Assembly (NCBI RefSeq): GCF_900129725.1
Contig: NZ_FQWQ01000001.1
Coordinates: 434,001 to 498,000 of the forward strand
Source: Chryseolinea serpens
GTDB lineage: Bacteria > Bacteroidota > Bacteroidia > Cytophagales > Cyclobacteriaceae
Direction: 5' to 3'
DNA length: 64,000 nucleotides
This document shows positions 35,688-43,147 of this stretch, one piece after another. The first letter of the stretch is position 1. Each line of letters starts with the position of its first letter. The notes under the pieces are model-generated. The model was not told the DNA's origin. It saw only the letters and a program-made list of their open reading frames with translations, and searched no databases. The translations under genes and the position numbers were made by a program.

Positions 35688-36694
35688 TCATTCAACTGCA
35701 ACCGTCGATCGCGACTGCCGACAAAGAGGCGATCATCAGCAAGAGCAAGTCCCTCGGTTATAAGACCACCGAAGTAAAAACGCAAGAGCATGTTTACCTT
35801 GTCGGAATCGGCAAAAAAGAATTCGACATCCGCCTGCTGGGACATATGCCCGGGATCGCCGACATCCACCGCGTTTCGGACGACTACAAGCTGGTGTCGC
35901 GCAAATGGAAAGTAGACCGGACACACCTCGACCTCGGCGATGGCGTGATCATTGGCGACGGCACGTTGTCCATCATGGCCGGACCGTGTTCCATCGAGAA
36001 CGAATCGCAGGTGCAACAAACGATCGATCACCTGGTGTCACAGGGTGTGCGCATCATGCGGGGTGGTGTTTTCAAACCGCGCAGTTCACCCTACGCTTTT
36101 CGCGGGCTTGGGGTGGAGGGCCTGAAGATGTGGCACACGCTGGCGCGCAAGGCGGGCATGAAGATCATCAGCGAGGTGATGCAGGTGAGCCAGATCGCGG
36201 AGATGCATGACTATGTAGATGTCTTCCAGGTGGGCGCGCGCAACACGCAGAACTTTAACCTGCTCGATGAATTGGGGCGGGTAGATAAAGCCGTGATGAT
36301 CAAGCGCGGTATTTCGGGGACGATCGAAGAGTTGCTGTACTCCGCTGAATACGTCTTTGCCGCGGGCAACGAAAAACTCCTGCTGTGCGAGCGGGGCATC
36401 CGCACGTATGAACGTGCCAGCCGCAACACCTTGGATATAAACGCCATCCCAATCCTGAAAGAAAAGACCCATTTGCCTGTGATCGCCGACCCTTCCCACG
36501 GCATCGGCATACGCGAATATGTTGAACCCGTAGCGTTGGCTGCCGTCATGGCTGGTGCCGATGGCGTGATCTACGAAACCCATCAAAAACCGGAGGAAGC
36601 GGCGTCGGATGGACAACAAACGCTCGACTTCAAGGAATCAGAACGACTGATCCGCAAGTTGCGGAAGGTATACGAACTGCGCGAAAATTTTTAA
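35684..36694 (+). CDS. DAHP synthase, type I-beta
   Basis: A 336-residue 3-deoxy-7-phosphoheptulonate synthase, first enzyme of the shikimate pathway. Residues 1-70 are the ferredoxin-like regulatory domain (MIIQLQPSIATADKEAII) that gates feedback inhibition in the Thermotoga-type enzymes. The catalytic barrel begins at IMAGPCSIENESQV and contains RGGVFKPRSSPYAFRG, QVGARN, KRG and DPSHGIG. It overlaps trpA by four bases (ATGA). It is therefore the last gene of the trp operon and should follow tryptophan attenuation. Confidence 0.95.
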   Translation: MIIQLQPSIATADKEAIISKSKSLGYKTTEVKTQEHVYLVGIGKKEFDIRLLGHMPGIADIHRVSDDYKLVSRKWKVDRTHLDLGDGVIIGDGTLSIMAGPCSIENESQVQQTIDHLVSQGVRIMRGGVFKPRSSPYAFRGLGVEGLKMWHTLARKAGMKIISEVMQVSQIAEMHDYVDVFQVGARNTQNFNLLDELGRVDKAVMIKRGISGTIEELLYSAEYVFAAGNEKLLLCERGIRTYERASRNTLDINAIPILKEKTHLPVIADPSHGIGIREYVEPVALAAVMAGADGVIYETHQKPEEAASDGQQTLDFKESERLIRKLRKVYELRENF

Positions 36695-36718
36695 CAGACT
36701 CAAATCCCCTATATCGCT

Positions 36719-37069
36719 ATGACCGTCTACGGCATAAAAAATTGCAACACCGTGAAAACCGCGATGGACTGGCTGAAGCAGCACAACGTCACCGTCGACT
36801 TTCACGACTACAAAACCAAGGGCATCACGGCCGCTAAGCTAAAGGAGTGGAGCAAGCAAGTAGGATGGGAGAGCCTCGTGAACAAGCGCGGCACCACTTG
36901 GCGTCAGCTCGACGAATCGGAGCAAGCCAAAGTCACCAGCGAAAAAGCAGCCATCGATTTGATGATGGAAAAGACTAGCGTGATCAAGCGACCCCTCATC
37001 GAGCAGAACGGTAAGGTCATAGCGCTAGGCTTCGACGAAGCAGCCTATGTAAAAGTCTTTAAGAAGTAA
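36719..37069 (+). CDS. ArsC/Spx-family (YffB-like) thioredoxin-fold protein
   Basis: A 116-residue protein starting VYGIKNCNTVKTAMDWL, with Cys9 as the only N-terminal active-site cysteine. The family's IKRPLIEQNGKVIALGF block is near residues 90-107. It matches the YffB/ArsC-like group, many members of which are not proven arsenate reductases. It lies 24 bases after the DAHP synthase gene and may be read through from the trp operon, but a functional link is not evident. Convergent with the kinase gene at 37075. Confidence 0.88.
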   Translation: MTVYGIKNCNTVKTAMDWLKQHNVTVDFHDYKTKGITAAKLKEWSKQVGWESLVNKRGTTWRQLDESEQAKVTSEKAAIDLMMEKTSVIKRPLIEQNGKVIALGFDEAAYVKVFKK

Positions 37070-37074
37070 GGTCG

Positions 37075-38637
37075 TCAGACGGGCAACAGGATCCTGAACG
37101 TCGTTCCCTGGTGAGGAACGCTCTCTACCTCGATGGAGCCGTTCAATTTTTCGACCTGCTGCTTCACCAGGTAGAGCCCGAGTCCTTTGCCGGGGATGTG
37201 GTCGTGGAAGCGCTTGTAGAGTTTGTACAAGTCTTGCTGGTAACGAGTCAGGTCGATGCCCAAACCGTTGTCGGCCACTTCCAGGATCAGCATGCGGTCT
37301 TTCAACACCGAGGTGATATGGATCGTGGGCTTCCTTTCCGGTGAACGGTATTGGATGGCGTTGCTAATCAGGTTGTATAAAATGCTGCTGAGGTAGGCCC
37401 GTATGGAAACAAAGGCTTCGCCATGCTTGAAGTCGTGCGTGATCGCGATGTTGTTCTCCACGATAAACGTTTTCAATGATTCCGTGATCACGGACAATAC
37501 CTCTTCCAGTTCGACGCGCTCATTGATGTTGAATTTATCATGACGGATATCGATGATCTTGTTGAGGTCCTTGATGACCGTTTCCAGCGACAGGGCCGAT
37601 TGCTCGATCAGCTTGAGGATGTGTTTCTTGTCATCCTCGTTTTCGGTGAGGTTTATGATATTGATCAGCCCCAGCAAACTGGCCACAGGGCCGCGCAGGT
37701 TGTGGGAGACGGTGTATGAAAATTGCTCCAACTCCGAGTTGCGCGACACCAACTGTTGATTCGTCTGCACCAGGTCTTGCTTCTTCTCGGCCAGCAGGTG
37801 TTCCAGCAATTCGTTCTGATTTTCGAGTTCCACCTTCTGCTCTTCGATCTTGTGATTGGCCATCATCAGGCTCTCCTGACTTTGCATCAGCTCTTCACTC
37901 TGCGCCTGGATCTCTTCATTCTGCGTTTCAATATCCTGGTTCAACCGGTAGAGATCGCGGTTGTTCTTTTCCAGTTGAGCATTTTTGTCGTTGAGGTTGT
38001 CGATGAGCCTTTCATTGAGCAGCTCGAAATCTTCAAAAAGGTTTTTGAGGAATACGATGGCGCCCATCAGGAACAAACCCGCTGCCAAAATGGTGAGGTT
38101 GTTTCCGAAGTAGCGATAAAAGCCATATTCCCCGTGTCGGTCGGCGCTGAAATAAAAGAGCGTGGGATCGATGGTGATCAGGATCAGGATATTGATGCCC
38201 ACCGCGGGAATGAGTAGCCTCCGTTCGCGAACGCTGAAGACCATGAGCGGGATAATGCTGGTCGCCAGGATGACGCAAAACAATTGAGGGCTGCGGGGCA
38301 AATAATGAAACAGGTCCGGATTTTTCCACCGCGGCAGGAAGAGAATGGCACAACACGCCACGGGCACCAGCACGCTGAGGATGAAGCGACTCAGGTTAAA
38401 CCGTCGGGCATCATTCAACACCAGGATGCCACACAACAACACCATCACACCGAGGTTGATCGACGACGAAACGCTGAGGCGTCCGTGGTTGCGTATCAGC
38501 GAATGAAGAAATGTCGTGCTGGCCAGGGCGATCGTGATCAGCGCCAACGCATTGGTGAGCACAATGGTGCGCATGAGCGAGCGCGACAAGGCACGGTGAA
38601 TGCCCGCGTATAAAATTCTCTGGATAAAACTTTTCAA
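37075..38637 (-). CDS. Six-TM sensor histidine kinase
   Basis: A 520-residue membrane kinase. About six TM helices occupy residues 22-215 in an MASE-like or uncharacterised sensor, followed by a long coiled coil (about 215-300, rich in Gln/Glu/Asn). His312 is in VSHNLRGPV. The HATPase domain shows LYNLISNAIQYR, VADNGLGIDL and GKGLGLYLVKQQVEKLNG. DHp and ATPase domains are closely similar in type to those of the PAS kinase at 2222-5356. No receiver gene is adjacent. The signal is unknown. Confidence 0.9.
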   Translation of the reverse strand: MKSFIQRILYAGIHRALSRSLMRTIVLTNALALITIALASTTFLHSLIRNHGRLSVSSSINLGVMVLLCGILVLNDARRFNLSRFILSVLVPVACCAILFLPRWKNPDLFHYLPRSPQLFCVILATSIIPLMVFSVRERRLLIPAVGINILILITIDPTLFYFSADRHGEYGFYRYFGNNLTILAAGLFLMGAIVFLKNLFEDFELLNERLIDNLNDKNAQLEKNNRDLYRLNQDIETQNEEIQAQSEELMQSQESLMMANHKIEEQKVELENQNELLEHLLAEKKQDLVQTNQQLVSRNSELEQFSYTVSHNLRGPVASLLGLINIINLTENEDDKKHILKLIEQSALSLETVIKDLNKIIDIRHDKFNINERVELEEVLSVITESLKTFIVENNIAITHDFKHGEAFVSIRAYLSSILYNLISNAIQYRSPERKPTIHITSVLKDRMLILEVADNGLGIDLTRYQQDLYKLYKRFHDHIPGKGLGLYLVKQQVEKLNGSIEVESVPHQGTTFRILLPV

Positions 38638-38673
38638 TGTAACGAGGTCAATTTTTTGGTTCGCAAAGTAGGT

Positions 38674-39591
38674 TTAGGCTGGACTCCAATCAATACCTTT
38701 TATCAACAAAGCCTGTGTGGCCGCCTCGGGTGAACCCGGTGCAGGCACATGATTATATTCCCATTGCGCTTGAGGGGGCAGGCTCATGAGGATGGATTCT
38801 GTGCGTCCATCGGTATCCAGCCCGAACTTGGTGCCGCGGTCCCACACCAGGTTAAACTCCACATAACGCCCGCGTCGAAGATATTGCCATTGTTTCTCCT
38901 GCTCGGTGTACGGCAACCCATGATTCTTTTTCATCAGTTGTGTATAGATCGGGGCAAAAGCCGACCCGACACTTTTAACAAACTCAAAACGCGATGCTTT
39001 GTCGAAGGGAGGATCACCTTTCAGGTAATCGAAAAATATGCCGCCGACACCGCGGGTCTCCTGGCGATGTTTGATAAAGAAATAGTCGTCGGCCCATTTC
39101 TTAAAGTCTTTGTAGTAGGCAGGATCGTGACGGTCGCAAACGGACTTTAACTGCGCATGAAAATAATGCGCATCTTCTTTGATAACATAGTGTGGTGTGA
39201 GATCGATGCCGCCGCCGAACCACCAGGTGCCGTTGCTCATTTCAAAATACCGTACATTCATGTGAATGATCGGCACCATGGGATTGTAGGGATGCAAAAC
39301 AATGGACACCCCCGTCGCAAAGAAATCCGGCTCAGCACCCGGCTCGATGGCCATGGTCTTCAGCACCGGTTCAGGAGTCTTTCCCCACACGGCCGAAAAA
39401 TTGACGCCCCCTTTTTCGATGATGTTGCCCACCGTGAGCACCCGGCTCACACCTCCGCCACCACCGGGTCTTTCCCAGGGGTCGCTGATGAATTTTGCCT
39501 TGCCGTCGGTGACTTCTAACTGTTCGCAGATGTCTTGCTGGAGTGAGGTGAGCCAGTCGCGTATTTCTTCTTTTGTGGGCATCGTGGACAT
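38674..39591 (-). CDS. hemF: Oxygen-dependent coproporphyrinogen III oxidase
   Basis: A 305-residue enzyme converting coproporphyrinogen III to protoporphyrinogen IX with oxygen. Family blocks include WERPGGGGGVSRVL, FFATGVSIVLHPYNPM, WWFGGGIDLTPHYV, HYFHAQLKSVCDRHD and RRGRYVEFNLVWDRGT. I choose the ATG at 39591: it fits family length, and a perfect -7 box (39598-39605) lies six bases upstream. An in-frame start further upstream would have to bypass that promoter. Divergent from the E1 gene. Confidence 0.95.
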   Translation of the reverse strand: MSTMPTKEEIRDWLTSLQQDICEQLEVTDGKAKFISDPWERPGGGGGVSRVLTVGNIIEKGGVNFSAVWGKTPEPVLKTMAIEPGAEPDFFATGVSIVLHPYNPMVPIIHMNVRYFEMSNGTWWFGGGIDLTPHYVIKEDAHYFHAQLKSVCDRHDPAYYKDFKKWADDYFFIKHRQETRGVGGIFFDYLKGDPPFDKASRFEFVKSVGSAFAPIYTQLMKKNHGLPYTEQEKQWQYLRRGRYVEFNLVWDRGTKFGLDTDGRTESILMSLPPQAQWEYNHVPAPGSPEAATQALLIKGIDWSPA

Positions 39592-39597
39592 TCCGTG

Positions 39598-39605
39598 CAA
39601 AGGTA
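39598..39605 (-). promoter_or_regulatory. -7 box of hemF
   Basis: TACCTTTG on the minus strand, six bases before the ATG at 39591. It predicts an almost leaderless mRNA and supports the shorter start of hemF. Confidence 0.55.
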
Positions 39606-39695
39606 TGAAAGGCAGGTACGAATAAGAAGGATTGTCTCTAAAATTCCACACCGTGCATTCGCCGTTCATCACATACTTCAGGGGTGTATCAATCG

Positions 39696-39724
39696 TTTGA
39701 AATAAAGTGAAATATGTATCTTTA
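39696..39724 (+). promoter_or_regulatory. Promoter of the E1 dehydrogenase gene
   Basis: TTTG at 39696-39699, a 17-base spacer, then TATCTTTA at 39717-39724 (one mismatch to TAnnTTTG), 23 bases before the ATG. Confidence 0.5.
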
Positions 39725-39747
39725 ACACGAGACCAACCCAGTTCAAC

Positions 39748-41841
39748 ATGTCCCTGACAACCCCTTCACCGGCGCGTCGGAAGCTGAAGCCCGAAGTAGA
39801 CCGCGAAATTCTGATGAAGGCCTTCGCGCTGATGTGCCAGGCCCGCCGCATGGCCGAGACCTACGATGAGAAGAGAGACGTCTGCGGTAAGTACGTCCAC
39901 AGCACGTCGCGCGGTCACGAAGCCATCCAACTGGCCACCGGCCTTCAACTGACGGCGATCGACTACCTGTCTCCCTACTATCGCGACGAATCCATTTTGT
40001 TGGGAATCGGATTGTCCCCCTACGAACTCATGCTGCAACTGATGGCCAAGCGCGACGACCCGTTCACGAGTGGCCGGTCCTACTATGGACATCCCGCGCT
40101 GCGCCGCGAGGGCCTGCCGGTCATCCCACACCAAAGCTCAGCTACCGGCATGCAGGCCATCCCGGCCACCGGCATGGCGCAAGGCATTGCCTACCTGGAA
40201 TCGCAAGGACTAAAAGAAGCCAATGGAGCGCTGGTAGTATGCTCGTTGGGCGATGGTTCTGTAACGGAAGGCGAAGTGGCCGAAGCATTCCAAATGGCGG
40301 TCCTGAAGAAACTACCCATCCTATACCTGGTGCAGGATAACGGTTGGGGTATAAGCGCCACCGGCAAGGAGATGCGCACCATGGACGCCTATGAATATGC
40401 CGGAGGTTTCAAAGGCATGGATCGCATGGCCGTTGATGGCGCAGACTTTATCGATTCTTACCTGGGCATGCGAAAAGCCCTCGAGACCGTGCGCAAAAAA
40501 AGGAGCCCCATGCTCGTGCACGCCACGTGCCCGCTATTGGGCCACCACACCTCGGGTGTAAGAAAGGAATGGTACCGCGGCGACTCGCTGGAAGAAGCCC
40601 GGCAGAACGACCCCATCGATCGCTTGCGCGAATACTTGTTGCAGCGCGGTGAAACCGAGGAAACACTGTGGGCCATTCAAACCGAAGCCGCGGCAAAAAT
40701 TTCTGAAGCCTACGAGCAGGCAAAGGATTCACCCGATCCGTCGCAGTCTGATTTTGATACGCATGAATTTGCGCCACCTGCCATCGTCACCGAACAAGGC
40801 GAACGGCAACCCGAAGGCGGAGAAAAAGTACTCATGGTCGATGCCGCCTTGCACGCTGTGGACGACCTTTTAAAAAATCACCCGGAAGCTTTGTTCTACG
40901 GCCAGGATGTGGGCCGCCGTCTCGGTGGTGTATTTCGCGAGGCGGCAACGCTGGCGCAGAAATATGGCGACGAACGCGTCTTCAACACGCCGATCCAGGA
41001 GGCCTATATTGTCGGGTCAACGGCCGGCATGTCGGCCGTGGGAGCGAAGGCCATCGTGGAGATCCAGTTTGCGGATTACATCTGGCCTGGGATGAACCAA
41101 TTGGTGGAAGAGCTTTCGAAGAGCTGCTACCTGTCGCACGGAAAATTTCCCGTGCAGTCGCTCATTCGCGTTCCCATTGGTGCCTATGGTGGTGGCGGGC
41201 CCTATCATTCCGGGAGCATAGAGTCGACGTTGCTGACGATACGCGGCATAAAAGTGGTGTATCCGTCGAATGCGGCCGACATGAAAGGATTGTTGAAGGC
41301 ATCGTTCTATGATCCCAATCCGGTGGTGCTGTTGGAGCACAAAGGATTGTATTGGTCGAAAGTGCCGGGCACCGAAGAGGCTAAAACCATTGAACCGGAC
41401 GCGGATTACGTCGTCCCTCTCGGCAAAGCAAATATTGTCCAATGGGCCGCCGAAGAAAAAGTGTCGGAGGGATCGAGCGCCGTCATCATTACGTATGGCA
41501 TGGGTATCTATTGGGCAAAGGAGGCTTCCCGTTCATTCGAAGGACGGGTGGAGATCATAGACTTGCGCACGTTAAATCCCATCGATTGGGAAGCGATCAC
41601 GCTGGCCGTAAACAAACATGGCCGGGCGTTTGTGCTCACGGAAGAGCCCTTGCTCAACTCCTTCGCCGAATCGCTGGCGGGTCGTATTCAAAGGGAATGT
41701 TTTCGCTCGCTCGATGCCCCGGTATGGACCTTGGGTGCGGCAAACCTCCCCGCCGTTCCGCTCAACGTTGGCCTGGAAAAAGCCATGCTGCCCAACGCGG
41801 AAAAAGTCAGGGCCGCCCTGGAGGAGTTGCTGAATTTCTGA
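39748..41841 (+). CDS. Fused alpha-beta E1 component of a 2-oxoacid dehydrogenase
   Basis: A 697-residue thiamine-diphosphate enzyme with both E1 subunits in one chain. The alpha-like part (about 15-345) has the TPP motif GDGSVTEGEVAEAFQMAVLK...DNGWGIS. The beta-like part (about 355-697) has GQDVGRRLGGVFREA, FNTPIQEAYIVG, QFADYIWPGMNQL and GAYGGGGPYHSGSIE. It decarboxylates a 2-oxoacid and transfers the acyl group to lipoyl-E2. Branched-chain 2-oxoacids (isovalerate type) are the most likely substrates by family. No E2 or E3 gene is adjacent. Confidence 0.9.
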   Translation: MSLTTPSPARRKLKPEVDREILMKAFALMCQARRMAETYDEKRDVCGKYVHSTSRGHEAIQLATGLQLTAIDYLSPYYRDESILLGIGLSPYELMLQLMAKRDDPFTSGRSYYGHPALRREGLPVIPHQSSATGMQAIPATGMAQGIAYLESQGLKEANGALVVCSLGDGSVTEGEVAEAFQMAVLKKLPILYLVQDNGWGISATGKEMRTMDAYEYAGGFKGMDRMAVDGADFIDSYLGMRKALETVRKKRSPMLVHATCPLLGHHTSGVRKEWYRGDSLEEARQNDPIDRLREYLLQRGETEETLWAIQTEAAAKISEAYEQAKDSPDPSQSDFDTHEFAPPAIVTEQGERQPEGGEKVLMVDAALHAVDDLLKNHPEALFYGQDVGRRLGGVFREAATLAQKYGDERVFNTPIQEAYIVGSTAGMSAVGAKAIVEIQFADYIWPGMNQLVEELSKSCYLSHGKFPVQSLIRVPIGAYGGGGPYHSGSIESTLLTIRGIKVVYPSNAADMKGLLKASFYDPNPVVLLEHKGLYWSKVPGTEEAKTIEPDADYVVPLGKANIVQWAAEEKVSEGSSAVIITYGMGIYWAKEASRSFEGRVEIIDLRTLNPIDWEAITLAVNKHGRAFVLTEEPLLNSFAESLAGRIQRECFRSLDAPVWTLGAANLPAVPLNVGLEKAMLPNAEKVRAALEELLNF

Positions 41842-42029
41842 TGGATACAACGGACTATCTATACGCATTTTAAAAATACCTTGGGTATACTCCGCGAAGA
41901 AGCCAAATCACGACAGCAGGCCTGCAAATCGTTTATCCACCCATCCCGAAAGAGTTGTGAAAATAATTGAAATTAATGCATATTTGATTCTGCATGAACC
42001 GTCTACAACCGGTCTTTAAAAAACGAATT

Positions 42030-43010
42030 ATGAAAAAGATAGTACACACGAAAACACGCAATGCCTCGTCACACATTTGGCATGCCGCCCTCTGCGGCAT
42101 GATGATCTTCCTGTCTGCACTCAGTGCCTACGCCCAGGAAGTCGATCCTACGCGCCCGATCGAGGGACGATGGGACATCACCGTAGAACAGGACGGCAAA
42201 TCCCTTCCCTCGTGGCTGGAAGTTGAACATTCGGGACACCATACCTTGGTAGGCCGTTTTTGCTATGCTTTCGGCAGCGCCCGTCCCATCTCTAAAGTAA
42301 CTTACGCCGACGGCAAATTCAGCTTCGCCATCCCCCCGCAATGGGAACCTGGCACGAGCGACATGTCGTTCGAAGGAACCGTTTCCGGTGACAAGCTCAC
42401 GGGCACCATGGTGTATACCGATGGCAAAACCTACAACTGGACCGGGGTGCGCGCGCCATCGCTCAAAAGACAAAGTGAGCCGGTTTGGGGTGCTCCTGTG
42501 ACCTTGTTCAATGGTAAAGACCTCAAAGGATGGCACCCACAAGGCGCCACCAACCAATGGGTGGTAGAGAATGGCGTGCTTCGCAGCCCTAAATCAGGAT
42601 CTAACCTGTTGAGCGATCAAACCTATAATGATTTCAAACTTCACCTGGAATTCCGCTACCAAAAAGGCAGCAACAGCGGCGTGTATCTGCGCGGCCGCTA
42701 TGAAGTACAGATCGAAGACAGCAAGGGCAAAGAGCCTTGGTATGGTTTTCTCGGCGGTGTCTATGGACTTATCACTCCCAGCGAAATGGTGGCCAAGGAT
42801 GCCGGCGAATGGCAGACCTACGACATCACCCTGGTGGGCCGCCATGTGACCGTGGTTGCCAATGGCAAGACCATCATTTCAAACCAGGCTATCGCGGGCC
42901 CCACCGGTGGCGCCATCGATAGCAAGGAAGGCGAGCCCGGCCCCATTTTGTTCCAAGGCGATCATGGGCCTATCGACTTCCGTAACATTGTGATTACACC
43001 CGCGAAGTAG
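42030..43010 (+). CDS. DUF1080 (3-keto-disaccharide hydrolase type) exported protein
   Basis: A 326-residue protein with a long signal peptide ending near SALSAYAQ. Residues about 35-135 are a lipocalin-like beta domain (GRWDITVEQDGKSLPSWLEV). The C-terminal DUF1080 domain (about 145-326) is a concanavalin-like fold, with LFNGKDLKGWHPQGATNQWVVENG, FRYQKGSNSGVYLRGRYEVQIEDS and the closing GPIDFRNIVITP. Some DUF1080 members act on 3-keto-glycosides. An alternative ATG at 41994 would add 12 residues. The terminator at 43029 follows. Confidence 0.88.
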   Translation: MKKIVHTKTRNASSHIWHAALCGMMIFLSALSAYAQEVDPTRPIEGRWDITVEQDGKSLPSWLEVEHSGHHTLVGRFCYAFGSARPISKVTYADGKFSFAIPPQWEPGTSDMSFEGTVSGDKLTGTMVYTDGKTYNWTGVRAPSLKRQSEPVWGAPVTLFNGKDLKGWHPQGATNQWVVENGVLRSPKSGSNLLSDQTYNDFKLHLEFRYQKGSNSGVYLRGRYEVQIEDSKGKEPWYGFLGGVYGLITPSEMVAKDAGEWQTYDITLVGRHVTVVANGKTIISNQAIAGPTGGAIDSKEGEPGPILFQGDHGPIDFRNIVITPAK

Positions 43011-43028
43011 AATCATTTTTAATAGCAG

Positions 43029-43085
43029 AGGCGCAAAGAAAAAGCCAAGCTCTCATGCTCGGCATTCTCTTTGCGCCTTTTTTTT
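43029..43085 (+). terminator. Terminator of the DUF1080 gene
   Basis: aggcgcaaaga (43029-43039) pairs with tctttgcgcct (43068-43078), followed by a run of Ts to 43085. Confidence 0.75.
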
Positions 43086-43105
43086 GCGTCTTGGCGTCTT
43101 TCCCT

Positions 43106-43136
43106 GCTCGCCGAACCTTTAGCGAAGGTGAGGCGG
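43106..43136 (+). repeat. Single copy of the gctcgccgaa...tgaggcgg repeat
   Basis: Matches the right arm of the inverted repeat at 28694-28725 with one base change in the core. Here too it lies just behind a terminator hairpin at a gene end. Confidence 0.65.
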
Positions 43137-43147
43137 TGAATTGTATT

